In this document: positions 1-9,076 of the stretch, in pieces
How the letters are laid out: each line of letters opens with the position of its first letter
Position numbering within the stretch: position 1 is the first letter of the stretch
Source: an uncultured cyanobacterium
GTDB taxonomy: Bacteria; Cyanobacteriota; Cyanobacteriia; Cyanobacteriales; Nostocaceae
Length of the DNA stretch: 64,000 nt
Assembly: GCA_903848645.1 (NCBI GenBank)
Contig: CAINGU010000015.1
Coordinates: 1 to 64,000 of the forward strand
Reading direction: 5' to 3'
Translations under genes and position numbers: made by a program
Notes under the pieces: generated by a model
Told to the model about the DNA's origin: nothing
The model's database searches: none
What the model saw: the letters and a program-made list of their open reading frames with translations, nothing else

Positions 1-413
1 ACAATTTATTAATAAAATTTATTCATTCAAAATGAACTTATGGTTCTCCAGGTGTTGAAGTTGCAGCTATTTATTCTAAAACTTAATTTCCATCTGTCTC
101 TTTTTAATCAATTACCTTTTTAAAAATAAAAATTAATTTAATAAATAAATATAAAAAGGAAATAATGTATTTTTTATATCAAAGAAATAAGTAAATTAAT
201 TTAATAAACTTAGTATTCAAATGTATTCTTGTATATAAGTAGCTGGCAATATATTACACAATCTTTATATTAATTAAACAAAAAATTCATTAAACAGTTC
301 TCAAGCAACTTTACTAATCAAACCCGACAAAATAAGTCGGGTATGTTTGACGTAGATTTTGCCTCGTGCTAGTATCATTGCAAAGTTGACGGATATCCAG
401 GGAAAGCAAAATT
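1..413. other. AT-rich intergenic leader upstream of thrC
   Basis: No gene of useful length was found in this stretch, which is strongly AT-rich. A 17-codon open stretch at 36-86 ends in TAA but is bounded upstream by an in-frame TGA, so it is at most a decayed gene end. The only clear structure is the hairpin at 322-342. A purine-rich AGGGAAA just upstream of the ATG at 414 is a plausible ribosome binding site for thrC. Confidence 0.6.
322..342. terminator. Perfect 7-bp hairpin upstream of thrC
   Basis: ACCCGAC at 322-328 pairs perfectly with GTCGGGT at 336-342 around a 7-nt A-rich loop. No T-run follows on the plus strand, so it may be a terminator read on the other strand, an upstream gene's 3' end, or an operator-like palindrome. 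Its position about 70 nt before thrC makes a regulatory role possible but unproven. Confidence 0.4.
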
Positions 414-1718
414 ATGACTCAGGCGATTACAAACCTCAACCAAGCGAACACTTCTATTCTCAAGGCTTTGAAGTGTAAAGAATGTGGAGCAGAATACGAA
501 CTTAAAGCCACTCATGTATGTGAAGAGTGTTTTGGACCGTTGGAAGTCAAATATGATTACAATGTTCTTAAAAGCTTAGTTAGTAGAGAAACTATTGAAG
601 CTGGTCCCAATTCCATTTGGCGCTATCGTCACTTTTTACCCGTTGCTACAGACAATTATATAGATGTGGGAACAGGAATGACTCCCTTGGTGCGTTCCCA
701 CCGTCTTGCCCGTCGCCTGGGTCTAAATAAACTTTATATTAAAAATGATGCCGTCAATATGCCCACCCTGAGCTTTAAGGATCGGGTGGTGTCAGTTGCT
801 CTCAGTAGAGCCAGAGAATTGGGTTTTACGACTGTTTCTTGTGCTAGTACAGGTAATTTAGCAAATTCTACCGCGGCGATCGCTGCCTACGCTGGTTTAG
901 ATTGCTGTGTATTTATCCCTTCTGATTTGGAAGCTGGTAAAGTCATTGGGAGCTTGATTTATAGTCCTACCCTGATGTCAGTCAAAGGCAACTATGATCA
1001 AGTTAATCGCCTTTGTTCAGAAGTTGCCAATACCCATGGTTGGGGTTTTGTGAATATTAATTTGCGTCCTTACTACTCTGAAGGTTCTAAAACATTAGCC
1101 TTTGAAGTTGCTGAACAACTAGGTTGGCAATTACCAGATCATATAGTTGCACCTTTAGCTTCTGGTTCTTTGTTCACCAAAATCTATAAAGGTTTCCAAG
1201 AGTTTGTAGAGGTTGGTTTAGTAGAAGGTAAAGACGTTCGCTTTAGTGGCGCACAAGCGGAAGGTTGTTCCCCCATTGCTACCGCATTTAAAGAAGGTAG
1301 AGACTTTATTCAACCAGTTAAACCCAATACAATTGCCAAATCAATTGCTATTGGCAACCCGGCAGATGGGGTATATGCTGTAGAAATCGCTCAAAAAACT
1401 AACGGTAATATTGAATCAGTTAATGATGCCGAAATTATCGAAGGTATCAAGCTATTAGCAGAAACTGAAGGCATTTTTACCGAAACCGCAGGTGGTACAA
1501 CCGTTGCAGTTCTCAAAAAATTAGTAGAAGCTGGCAAAATTGATCCAGATGAAACTACAGTAGTTTATATCACTGGCAATGGTTTGAAAACCCAAGAAGC
1601 AATTCAAGGCTACATTGGTGAACCTTTAACAATTGATGCCAAACTAGACAGTTTTGAACGGGCTTTAGAAAGATCCCGCACACTTGACCGCTTAGAATGG
1701 CAAGAAGTTACAGTTTAA
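414..1718 (+). CDS. thrC: Threonine synthase
   Basis: This PLP-dependent enzyme should convert O-phosphohomoserine to threonine in the cytoplasm. The 434-residue product starts with a four-cysteine zinc-ribbon-like segment (C21, C24, C36, C39), then the fold-type-II PLP core. The PLP lysine is K122 in the motif SFKDR, and a phosphate-binding SGSL-like loop and a GNG near the C-terminus are visible. Length fits the long threonine synthase class. The ATG at 414 follows AGGGAAA with good spacing. A sulfur-carrier-like gene lies 86 nt downstream on the same strand, with a perfect palindrome between them. Some members of this fold use sulfide or thiocarboxylate donors, so a side role in sulfur amino-acid synthesis cannot be excluded; the main call is secure. 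Confidence 0.93.
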   Translation: MTQAITNLNQANTSILKALKCKECGAEYELKATHVCEECFGPLEVKYDYNVLKSLVSRETIEAGPNSIWRYRHFLPVATDNYIDVGTGMTPLVRSHRLARRLGLNKLYIKNDAVNMPTLSFKDRVVSVALSRARELGFTTVSCASTGNLANSTAAIAAYAGLDCCVFIPSDLEAGKVIGSLIYSPTLMSVKGNYDQVNRLCSEVANTHGWGFVNINLRPYYSEGSKTLAFEVAEQLGWQLPDHIVAPLASGSLFTKIYKGFQEFVEVGLVEGKDVRFSGAQAEGCSPIATAFKEGRDFIQPVKPNTIAKSIAIGNPADGVYAVEIAQKTNGNIESVNDAEIIEGIKLLAETEGIFTETAGGTTVAVLKKLVEAGKIDPDETTVVYITGNGLKTQEAIQGYIGEPLTIDAKLDSFERALERSRTLDRLEWQEVTV

Positions 1719-1739
1719 TCCTTTTACCAGCAATTAATT

Positions 1740-1768
1740 GTAGGGGTTTAGCAGTGCTAAACCCCTAC
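1740..1768. repeat. 29-nt perfect palindrome, copy 1
   Basis: A 14-nt arm at 1740-1753 (GTAGGGGTTTAGCA) is followed by one base and its exact reverse complement at 1755-1768. It sits 21 nt after the thrC stop and before the sulfur-carrier gene. An identical 29-nt copy occurs at 23194-23222. It could fold into a very stable hairpin that terminates or attenuates readthrough. Confidence 0.85.
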
Positions 1769-1804
1769 CAACCAAATCACTCACTAACAATTAACGTTTA
1801 AACA

Positions 1805-2080
1805 ATGGCTGTCAAAGTTTTAGTTCCCACTGCCTTGCAAAAGTTTACAAACAATCAGGCTGATTTAGAATGTAGTGCTAGTAATATTTCTGGATTATTA
1901 GATTCCTTAGAAGAAAGCTGTCCTGGTATCAAAGCGCGTTTATGTGATGAAGAAGGAAATCTCAGACGGTTTTTGAATTTCTATGTCAACAGTGAAGATA
2001 TCCGCTTTTTAGAAGGAGCAGAAACAGCCCTTAAAGATGGAGATGAGGTGAGTATTGTTCCCGCTGTTGCGGGTGGTTGA
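1805..2080 (+). CDS. MoaD/ThiS/CysO-like sulfur carrier protein
   Basis: The 91-residue product has the size and pattern of a beta-grasp ubiquitin-like sulfur carrier and ends in the diagnostic Gly-Gly (residues 90-91, in VAGG). In this family the C-terminal glycine is adenylated and converted to a thiocarboxylate that donates sulfur. The C-terminus resembles CysO of actinobacteria (sulfur for cysteine) more than MoaD, but the family cannot be settled by eye. It follows thrC on the same strand, an arrangement that suggests a link to amino-acid sulfur chemistry rather than to molybdopterin, since no moa or thi genes are near. Start ATG at 1805. Confidence 0.85.
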   Translation: MAVKVLVPTALQKFTNNQADLECSASNISGLLDSLEESCPGIKARLCDEEGNLRRFLNFYVNSEDIRFLEGAETALKDGDEVSIVPAVAGG

Positions 2081-2168
2081 AATATCTCTTTTGGGTTTAG
2101 GGTATGGGGTTTTAATAATCTCAAATTACCCATTACCCATCTTAGGCAAAATGTCCCGCGAAAAGTTA

Positions 2169-2528
2169 CTATGGAAACGGTGTTAGTTGTCGTAGCCATT
2201 CTAAATTATTTTCTATATCATTCAAAACTATCCGTTTATAATCTTCATCTTCCAATTGAATATTTAAAACATTACCAAAATCATTCTTTTTGGTGACATA
2301 CCAAAACTCCTTACCTCTGTGTGTATAATAAGTTCCAGCTTTAATCACTCCAGGGAAAAAACTACCAGGTGCGCGGAGTTCTTTCCAATTATTAGGGGGT
2401 AAGTCTGTTGTAACTTGGATAATATGAGTTAGTGGTATTTGCCAAATCTTATGAAAGCGAACAGCTAAAAGTTGTTCTTTTAAAGAAAATTCTATTTGCA
2501 ACTTATCGTCAATTATACTTAATTCCAT
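2169..2528 (-). CDS. Conserved hypothetical protein, PH-like fold possible
   Basis: The 119-residue product has no signal peptide and no membrane segment. Its alternating beta-rich pattern followed by a C-terminal amphipathic helix (residues about 92-115, ending in NNLEWLRQL) looks like a small bacterial pleckstrin-homology-like protein, but no diagnostic motif was recognised. It is a lone minus-strand gene facing the sulfur-carrier gene end-to-end. Start is ATG at 2528. Confidence 0.6.
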   Translation of the reverse strand: MELSIIDDKLQIEFSLKEQLLAVRFHKIWQIPLTHIIQVTTDLPPNNWKELRAPGSFFPGVIKAGTYYTHRGKEFWYVTKKNDFGNVLNIQLEDEDYKRIVLNDIENNLEWLRQLTPFP

Positions 2529-2706
2529 AATTAACCTTGTTAACTTTACGCCAACATTGCACTTTCATAATAGCATTATCTGTTACCAATCACCTTTTTC
2601 CCTGCCTAAAATAGATAGAAAGTATCAGATAATCCTTATATCTAAATAGCTGTAGCTATGCTCTGGTATGTCAAAATGGAAATAACTGACTACCCCAAAA
2701 TGAGCA

Positions 2707-3192
2707 ATGGCAGAAGAAACTAATCAAAATCAAGCCGGAGATGTAGCTTCTAATCCTGCTGCAACCGCCCCAGAAAAGCCCCCAGCAGAGGCGAAAGCTG
2801 CCAAAAAGGAAAAACCCCCAGCTTTGGAAGACAAGCCTTTTAAAGAGTTTATGCAGCAACACTATCTCCCAGCGTTGCAAGAGGCAATTACTAAAGAAGG
2901 TGTGCCAGATGTGAAGCTGACTTTTGCCAAACAGAAGTATTCTATCATTGGTTTTAATTCAGCGGAAGAATGTTGGCAAGTTATTGGTTCTTGGCAAGGG
3001 GGACAGCGCCAGTTTAACGTATATTTCCCCGATGAAAATATTCAAGGTAAAAAGGGATTTTCCTGTAATGAAGGTAAAAAACCGAGTACCCTAGAATCAT
3101 TTTTAATTGATGAGCGCAAAACTACCCTAGAATTATTGGTATCTCGGTTAGTATATCGCTTGAATGGACAAAAGTGGCTAGGTAGAAATTAG
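2707..3192 (+). CDS. DUF2996-like cyanobacterial protein
   Basis: The 161-residue product has a low-complexity N-terminus of about 45 residues rich in Ala, Pro, Lys and Glu, then a compact domain containing the phrase KPFKEFMQQHYLPAL and a conserved-looking C-terminus (LVSRLVYRLNGQKWLGRN). This layout matches the cyanobacterial/plastid DUF2996 family as I recall it, whose function is not known. It is soluble. The start ATG at 2707 is near a weak purine stretch. It converges on the TM2-domain gene with only 4 nt between stop codons. Confidence 0.7.
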   Translation: MAEETNQNQAGDVASNPAATAPEKPPAEAKAAKKEKPPALEDKPFKEFMQQHYLPALQEAITKEGVPDVKLTFAKQKYSIIGFNSAEECWQVIGSWQGGQRQFNVYFPDENIQGKKGFSCNEGKKPSTLESFLIDERKTTLELLVSRLVYRLNGQKWLGRN

Positions 3193-3196
3193 AACT

Positions 3197-3691
3197 TTAC
3201 AATTCATCGAAATAATAAGTCACGACTCCAGAAATGGGGTCGTTACCTATTCTGAGATGATCTGCTTGCAGCATTTCTTTGAGTATAGTTTCCACTTCCA
3301 CAATACCAGATCCCGTAGCCCTAACACCTTGAGTTACAGTTAAACTACCACCATTAGCCGCTGCGGCTTCTATCAGTTTAACAATCAGTGGTTTATCAGT
3401 TGGTTTCTGGACTTGGGAAATAAATATCCGTTCATTCATGGGTATACCCATAGGTGATAAACCTGCTTTTAACCGCAAATTCTGCTCATATTCGTCAACC
3501 ATATTCGGTATGATTAATAAATCATAGATTTGCCCCATATAAAATAAACCGCAGGTAAATAGCCATAATAAACCAGTAGCGGTTTTGCCATTATATAACC
3601 GATGTAAACCGCCTATTCCCAAAAAACCAGCCCCACATAAGAGGTAAGAGACAAGAAGACGGTCTTTATTTTGATTATTTTTTATAGTCAT
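3197..3691 (-). CDS. TM2-domain membrane protein
   Basis: Two hydrophobic helices (about residues 12-33 and 39-62) are joined by a short loop with a GLHRLY-type motif, which is the TM2 domain pattern: a glycine-rich first helix, a Gly-x-x-x-x-Tyr turn, and a second helix ending near an Asp. The soluble C-terminal half may be a small helical or winged-helix domain. I chose the ATG at 3691; an in-frame GTG at 3706 would add five residues but has no better ribosome binding site. The function of TM2 proteins is poorly defined. Confidence 0.75.
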   Translation of the reverse strand: MTIKNNQNKDRLLVSYLLCGAGFLGIGGLHRLYNGKTATGLLWLFTCGLFYMGQIYDLLIIPNMVDEYEQNLRLKAGLSPMGIPMNERIFISQVQKPTDKPLIVKLIEAAAANGGSLTVTQGVRATGSGIVEVETILKEMLQADHLRIGNDPISGVVTYYFDEL

Positions 3692-3799
3692 CTTATTTAT
3701 GTCCACTAGGATTTACTGGGTTAAGAATCCACACTTCAATTAACTACCCCTTATCAACCATCAATTCCCCAATTAACGATTGTATTTTTAATTCTAACC

Positions 3800-4852
3800 A
3801 TGATTTCCCTTTCTTCTGAACTCCAAGCTAGACTTTCCACACCTCTGAAAATCGGCTCATTTGAGGTCAAAAGCCGTGTTTTACAGTCTCCCTTATCGGG
3901 GGTGACTGATTTGGTATTTCGTCGTTTGGTGCGTCGTTATGCGCCAGAATCTATGATGTATACAGAAATGGTAAATGCTACAGGTTTACACTATGTTAAC
4001 CAATTACCGAAAATTATGGAGGTAGATCCTCAAGAAAGACCTATTAGTATTCAATTATTTGATTGTCGTCCCGATTTTCTCGCAGAAGCTGCAATAAAAG
4101 CAGTTGCGGAAGGTGCGGATACTGTTGATATTAATATGGGATGTCCGGTTAATAAAATTACTAAAAATGGTGGTGGTTCTTCTTTATTACGTCAACCAGA
4201 AATTGCGGAAGCAATTGTACGGGAAGTGGTAAAAGCTGTAGATGTTCCTGTAACTGTGAAAACCCGTATTGGTTGGAATGATCATGAAATTACTATTCTT
4301 GATTTTGCTAAACGCATGGAAGACGCGGGAGCAAAAATGATTACTGTGCATGGACGCACTCGTTCCCAAGGTTATAATGGTAATGCACGATGGGAATGGA
4401 TAGCTAAAGTTAAGGAAGTGCTATCAATTCCTGTGATTGGTAATGGGGATATTTTTTCTGTGGAAGCTGCGGTAAAATGTTTAGAACAAACTGGCGCAGA
4501 TGGGGTAATGTGTTCTCGTGGAACTTTGGGTTATCCGTTTTTAGTTGGTGAGGTTGATCATTTCTTAAAAACTGGAGAATTATTACCACCACCTAGCCCC
4601 ATTCAACGCTTAGAATGTGCAAGAGAACATCTTTTTGCTTTATGGGAATACAAGGGAGATAGAGGAGTCCGTCAAGCTCGGAAACACATGACTTGGTATG
4701 CTAAAGGCTTTGTTGGTGCTGCTGATTTACGGGGTAAGTTAAGTTTAATGGAAACTGTCCAACAAGGTTTAGATTTGATTGATGGTGCGATAGAAAGATT
4801 AGCTCATGGTTATGAAATAGAAGAAGAAACAATGGCTACTATTGCACTATAG
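3800..4852 (+). CDS. dus: tRNA-dihydrouridine synthase, DusB-like
   Basis: This FMN enzyme reduces specific uridines to dihydrouridine in tRNA D-loops. The 350-residue TIM-barrel shows the N-terminal PLSGVTD substrate loop, the NMGCPV motif with catalytic Cys115, KNGGGSSLL at 122-130, the VKTRIGW strand, VHGRTRSQGY and the FMN phosphate-binding IGNGDI motif, in the order expected for the family. The C-terminal helical domain includes the HMTWYAKG motif that contacts RNA. Which uridine it modifies (DusA, B or C type) cannot be decided here; the motif set is closest to DusB/NifR3. Confidence 0.92.
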   Translation: MISLSSELQARLSTPLKIGSFEVKSRVLQSPLSGVTDLVFRRLVRRYAPESMMYTEMVNATGLHYVNQLPKIMEVDPQERPISIQLFDCRPDFLAEAAIKAVAEGADTVDINMGCPVNKITKNGGGSSLLRQPEIAEAIVREVVKAVDVPVTVKTRIGWNDHEITILDFAKRMEDAGAKMITVHGRTRSQGYNGNARWEWIAKVKEVLSIPVIGNGDIFSVEAAVKCLEQTGADGVMCSRGTLGYPFLVGEVDHFLKTGELLPPPSPIQRLECAREHLFALWEYKGDRGVRQARKHMTWYAKGFVGAADLRGKLSLMETVQQGLDLIDGAIERLAHGYEIEEETMATIAL

Positions 4853-4869
4853 CAGGAGTCAGGATGTAG

Positions 4870-4888
4870 GGGCGCAGGGTCTGCGCCC
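4870..4888. repeat. GGGCGCAG hairpin, dispersed repeat
   Basis: GGGCGCAG at 4870-4877 pairs with CTGCGCCC at 4881-4888 around a 3-nt loop, within GTAGGGGCGCAGGGTCTGC. The same element recurs near 9311, 13981 and 57103, always between genes. Here it lies between two convergent genes and could act as a bidirectional terminator. Confidence 0.8.
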
Positions 4889-4928
4889 AAAAGCTAGGAA
4901 AAGAATCTCTTTGGGTTACTATGAAGTT

Positions 4929-5429
4929 TTATTTACCAGGACGGATATATCCTTCTGATTTCAATTTTTCTAATGCTCTTTCCGCTGCTTGCCTCCCATA
5001 TTTTATCCCAATTGCTGTAGATTCTTTGGAAATTTGCGGAATCACAGATAATGTTTTCTTGCCTAATGGTGTTTCGTAAAATGCAATAATTCCTTTTATT
5101 TCTTCATTGGTGAAATATTTGCTGTAAATGGGAATATATTCATCTACCATGGCATCTGGTTTTAGTTCAGCCATAAAAGCATCCCAAAATTTTGCAGGTA
5201 CTTGGGGATATTCAACTTTTAAGCTATCTATCAATTGAGTAATTATCTTCCGGGATAGATTTCTTGAACCAGTTATATCCAATAATTTATTGATATTATT
5301 GGTTTTTTCTATATCTTCAATTTTGTTAGTAGGTACAGTGGGACTATCTGGAGTTTGAGCAAAAGCAGGTATATTGAAAGTAGTAAGTAAGGAAAGTGAA
5401 GCTGCGAAAACAAAAGTTTTTATCTGCAT
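4929..5429 (-). CDS. Secreted DUF2059 protein
   Basis: The 166-residue product begins with a clear signal peptide (charged MQIK start, hydrophobic core, AFA-Q cleavage site near residue 24), so it is exported to the periplasm. The mature helical part holds the DUF2059 hallmark near residues 100-130: a VDEYIPIYSKYFT stretch followed by EEIKGIIAFYETPLGKK. The family is found widely in bacteria; the function is unknown. It is a single gene between the dihydrouridine synthase and the decarboxylase gene, each separated by over 70 nt. Confidence 0.83.
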   Translation of the reverse strand: MQIKTFVFAASLSLLTTFNIPAFAQTPDSPTVPTNKIEDIEKTNNINKLLDITGSRNLSRKIITQLIDSLKVEYPQVPAKFWDAFMAELKPDAMVDEYIPIYSKYFTNEEIKGIIAFYETPLGKKTLSVIPQISKESTAIGIKYGRQAAERALEKLKSEGYIRPGK

Positions 5430-5557
5430 TGATTTAAAACCTAATTCTGTATTCTTATTTTATCGCACTGAACAAGGTAGTTAAGACATCAATTGATTAT
5501 GAAAATCTTGCTAAAATAGGGTTTTATTCCTAACTCCTTCTCCTGACTCTTGCTATA

Positions 5558-7015
5558 TTATTTCACAACTTTTATAGTTTGTAAAGTTTCATCTGCACAA
5601 CCGCTCAGAAAACCACCCATTTTTTTAATTTCTTGTAAATACTCTAAAGCTGATTTTGTAATTAGTTCTCCAGGCATTAATACAGGAATTCCAGGAGGAT
5701 AGGGACAAATAATTTCTGCACAAATCCGTTCTGGGGTTTTCTCGAAAGGTAAGATTTCGCTATCAGCAAAAAAAGCCTCGCGGGGAGAAACAGGCATAAC
5801 ATTATCTATATCATATTTTTTATATTTTTGCAATAAATTTTGAGTTTTTAATGGAGTTATATGAGTAAGACAATTCAGGGATTTAATTAATTGTTGAATA
5901 TCTGCTTTTGTATTTCCTAAACTAATAATAAATGTGAGATTTTGCCAAGATGAAAATTCTGGAGTTACATTAAATTTTTTATCTAAAATCTCCTCGACTG
6001 CAAAGCCAGTAAAACCTAAGTGATTAACATTCACTGTTAACCTAGTTTTGTCTAAATCTATAAATCCTAGTGATTTTTCTCTGTTAATCAAAGGAGTAGA
6101 TAAACCAGGAATTTGATTAATTTTAATTCTGGCTGTTTCAGCTAATTCCAAAGTTTGAGACATGAGCTTTTCTCCAGGTATTGCCATTTGCTGACGTGCG
6201 GCATCTAGAGAAGCTAAAAGGATAAAACTAGGGCTGGTAGATTGAACTAATTGCAAAGCTTTATTAACTCTATCAATATCAATTCTTTTCCCTTGAATAT
6301 GTAACATTGATGCTTGTGTCATTGCCCCCAATGTTTTATGAATTGATTGGACTGTTAAATCTGCACCTGCGGTTAAAGCCGATGTTGGTAATTCTGGGTG
6401 AAAATGAAAATGTGCGCCATGGGCTTCGTCTACAATTAAGGGAATATTATATTGATGGGTAAGGTGTACAAATGCTGGCAAATTTCCACAAACACCGTCA
6501 TAAGTAGGATAAACTATCAGCACTGCTTTGGTATCTGGATGTTTTGCTAATGCTGCTTTTACTGCTTCTGGTGTAATGCTATATGCAATATCTAAATCTT
6601 CATCATATTCAGGATTTACAAAAATAGGAATTGCGCCGGAAAGAATTAATCCAGAAATAACTGAAGAATGAACATTTCGCGGCAGAATAATTTTATCTCC
6701 TGTTCTGCAAGTAGCGAGAATTGCGGCTTCAATTCCGCAGGTAGAACCATTCACTAAAAACCATGTTTTCTCAGCCCCAAAAGCCTCCGCTGCAAGTTCT
6801 TGGGCTGCGAGAATTACGCTTTGGGGTGTGAATAAATTATCTAATTCTGCTAATTCGGTTAAGTCAGCGCGGAAGACATCTTTCCCGAATAAATCGGTTA
6901 AAATTGGGGAAATGCCCGCACCGCGTTTATGTCCTGGGGTGTAAAATGGTGCATGAGGACGGGTTGTACAGGCTTTTAAGGCATCCATAAGGGGGGTTTG
7001 GTTTTGATTAAGCAT
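5558..7015 (-). CDS. Orn/Lys/Arg decarboxylase-family PLP enzyme
   Basis: The 485-residue product belongs to the fold-type-I PLP group III decarboxylases, short cyanobacterial/Gram-positive form without the N-terminal wing domain. It shows the HAPFYTPGHKRG start (residues 21-33), a NGSTCG PLP-phosphate loop at 89-94, DEAHGAH at 196-202, and SIHKTLGAMTQ with the PLP lysine K227. The C-terminal domain has the YPPGIPVLMPGE signature. The likely reaction is decarboxylation of arginine, lysine or ornithine for polyamine synthesis, but the substrate is not fixed by sequence alone. It is monocistronic, start ATG at 7015. Confidence 0.88.
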   Translation of the reverse strand: MLNQNQTPLMDALKACTTRPHAPFYTPGHKRGAGISPILTDLFGKDVFRADLTELAELDNLFTPQSVILAAQELAAEAFGAEKTWFLVNGSTCGIEAAILATCRTGDKIILPRNVHSSVISGLILSGAIPIFVNPEYDEDLDIAYSITPEAVKAALAKHPDTKAVLIVYPTYDGVCGNLPAFVHLTHQYNIPLIVDEAHGAHFHFHPELPTSALTAGADLTVQSIHKTLGAMTQASMLHIQGKRIDIDRVNKALQLVQSTSPSFILLASLDAARQQMAIPGEKLMSQTLELAETARIKINQIPGLSTPLINREKSLGFIDLDKTRLTVNVNHLGFTGFAVEEILDKKFNVTPEFSSWQNLTFIISLGNTKADIQQLIKSLNCLTHITPLKTQNLLQKYKKYDIDNVMPVSPREAFFADSEILPFEKTPERICAEIICPYPPGIPVLMPGELITKSALEYLQEIKKMGGFLSGCADETLQTIKVVK

Positions 7016-7327
7016 TTTTAGAGCAAAAAGCGTTTATGAAGATATAAAAAAATAACAAAAATCTAGTTGCTTGACCAATACGACAATATAAATCTAAAAT
7101 CTGAGTATCTGCTTGTAGTTTTAAATGTTGTCAAGCTAGTCCATGAAACCGGGCTTCACTACCCACTAAGCGGGAAATGCGATCATATAGCCATTAGTAT
7201 CTGTAACTTAAGTCTCTAAAAATTGTTGCCATTGCATTTTTTCCTGCCGATAAAGCTTTATATTTAATTAAAGATATATTGTTAACATTAGTCAAAAATC
7301 TGAAAGGATTGGGGGAAAGTAACTGCT
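7016..7327. other. Divergent intergenic region, decarboxylase/hemH
   Basis: This 312-nt stretch separates two divergent genes and must hold both promoters. No repeat or RNA gene was recognised. A purine-rich GGATTGGGGGAAAG at about 7306-7319 lies 8-10 nt before the hemH ATG and is a plausible ribosome binding site. Confidence 0.5.
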
Positions 7328-8494
7328 ATGGGTCGTATAGGGGTATTATTACTTAATCTCGGTGGTCCCGATAAACTCGAAGATGTGGGACCGTTCTTGT
7401 ATAACCTGTTTTCTGATCCAGAAATTATCCGTTTACCATTTCGCTGGATGCAAAAACCCCTAGCTTGGTTTATTGCTACACGTAGACAAAAAACATCTCA
7501 AGAAAATTATAAGCAAATTGGCGGCGGTTCTCCATTGCGACGCATTACAGAGGAGCAAGGGGAAGCCATTAAATCCAAGTTAGGTGAATTAGGACAAGAA
7601 GCTAATATCTATGTAGGAATGCGTTATTGGCATCCTTATACAGAAGAAGCGATCGCCCAACTTACCCAAGATAACATTGATAAGTTGGTAATTCTCCCGC
7701 TTTACCCCCAATTTTCCATCAGCACCAGCGGTTCTAGTTTCCGGTTATTAGAACAACTATGGAAAGAAAACCCCAAACTCCAAAGTCTGGAATATACTGT
7801 CATTCCCTCCTGGTACAAAGAATCAGGTTATCTGCAAGCAATGGCAGAACTCATAGCTGGAGAACTGGAGAAATTTCCTCATTCTGAAAACGTCCATATA
7901 TTCTTTAGCGCCCACGGTGTCCCCAAAAGCTACGTAGAGGAAGCAGGCGACCCCTACCAACAAGAAATTGAGGAATGCACCCACTTAATTATGCAAACCC
8001 TCAACCGTCCTAATCCCCATACCCTAGCTTATCAAAGTCGCGTTGGTCCTGTAGAATGGCTACAACCATATACAGAAGATGCACTAAAAGAACTCGGCGC
8101 AAAAGGTGTAAAAGATTTGGTAGTTGTCCCCATTAGTTTTGTTTCCGAACACATCGAAACACTACAGGAAATTGACATTGAATATCGAGAAATAGCTGAA
8201 GAAGCAGGAATACACAACTTCGGACGCGTCCCTGCGCCTAATATCAATCCGGTGTTTATTCAAGCCCTATCCAACTTGATAATTGATGCTCTCAAACAAC
8301 CTGATCTAAAACTCTCTCAAGTCACCCAAATGAAAAAAAGGGTGAAAATGTATCCCCAAGAACGTTGGGAATGGGGAATCACCACCAGCGCAGAAGTCTG
8401 GAATGGTCGTATAGCCATGCTAGGTTTTATCGGACTGATTATCGAGTTAGTCACTGGTAAAGGCTTCCTGCACGTTATTGGGCTTTTACATTAG
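7328..8494 (+). CDS. hemH: Ferrochelatase with C-terminal chlorophyll-binding (CAB/HLIP) domain
   Basis: It inserts Fe2+ into protoporphyrin IX to make haem. The catalytic domain covers about residues 1-320, with LLNLGGPD near the N-terminus, the FSAHGVP motif containing metal-ligand H196, and [17 protein letters not shown] around 267-283. After a linker, residues about 350-388 form a single membrane helix with the CAB motif [12 protein letters not shown] (E356, N359, R361), as in high-light-inducible proteins. This fusion is typical of cyanobacterial and plastid ferrochelatases and is thought to anchor the enzyme and sense chlorophyll. Length 388 matches that class. The ATG at 7328 follows a purine-rich RBS. 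Confidence 0.96.
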   Translation: MGRIGVLLLNLGGPDKLEDVGPFLYNLFSDPEIIRLPFRWMQKPLAWFIATRRQKTSQENYKQIGGGSPLRRITEEQGEAIKSKLGELGQEANIYVGMRYWHPYTEEAIAQLTQDNIDKLVILPLYPQFSISTSGSSFRLLEQLWKENPKLQSLEYTVIPSWYKESGYLQAMAELIAGELEKFPHSENVHIFFSAHGVPKSYVEEAGDPYQQEIEECTHLIMQTLNRPNPHTLAYQSRVGPVEWLQPYTEDALKELGAKGVKDLVVVPISFVSEHIETLQEIDIEYREIAEEAGIHNFGRVPAPNINPVFIQALSNLIIDALKQPDLKLSQVTQMKKRVKMYPQERWEWGITTSAEVWNGRIAMLGFIGLIIELVTGKGFLHVIGLLH

Positions 8495-8536
8495 TTTTGG
8501 TAATGGGTAATGGGTAATTGGTAAAACTCTTGCCTC

Positions 8537-9076
8537 TTACCTATCACATTTATACCAATCATACCAGTATTTAGCACTACGAAGGGCAAACCAGAGCAAG
8601 ATTAAAGCAATTAATCCTCCTTGACGAGGCGCATCCACAGCAAAAAATACAAGTGTAATACACAATATATCTTGCATAAATACTGCCCACATTGGCAAGC
8701 CACGTAAGCGGTAAAACCAACCTACTAAAACCAGTTGAAATACCAAAGCCAATAAACCACCAATCAAAGCGACTAACCAGCTTGGTGTGGTCGTTGCTGA
8801 AGCAACTGCTAAACCCATTAAAGCCCCTGCTAAAGGAGACAAAAATAAATGGACTTGCTGTACTATTCTCTGTCCAACTAGTTTTTTGGAAGCAAATAGT
8901 TCAAATAAAGACCAACTAGTTAGGAGTCCAACTAAAACATGGGGAGATATGCGTGATAATACTGGCATCTGTGACCAAAGTTGCTCACCCTGTAGGATAC
9001 CAATCATGAGTAAGGGTACACCTATTCTCATCCCAGCAGCAGCACCAGCAGATAGTATAGCGAGAATTTCAATCAT
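8537..9076 (-). CDS. DUF4126-like integral membrane protein
   Basis: The 179-residue product is very hydrophobic with about four to five predicted membrane helices and begins with a Gly/Ala-rich helix (LSAGAAAGMRIGVPLL), a pattern I associate with DUF4126. Its role is not known. It converges with hemH; the 42-nt gap contains three GGTAAT-type heptamers. Start ATG at 9076. Confidence 0.7.
   Translation of the reverse strand: MIEILAILSAGAAAGMRIGVPLLMIGILQGEQLWSQMPVLSRISPHVLVGLLTSWSLFELFASKKLVGQRIVQQVHLFLSPLAGALMGLAVASATTTPSWLVALIGGLLALVFQLVLVGWFYRLRGLPMWAVFMQDILCITLVFFAVDAPRQGGLIALILLWFALRSAKYWYDWYKCDR

Noticed and set aside
36-86. Possible end of a gene at the left edge
   Set aside because: A 17-codon stretch looks slightly protein-like but an in-frame TGA bounds it upstream; too short to support a call.
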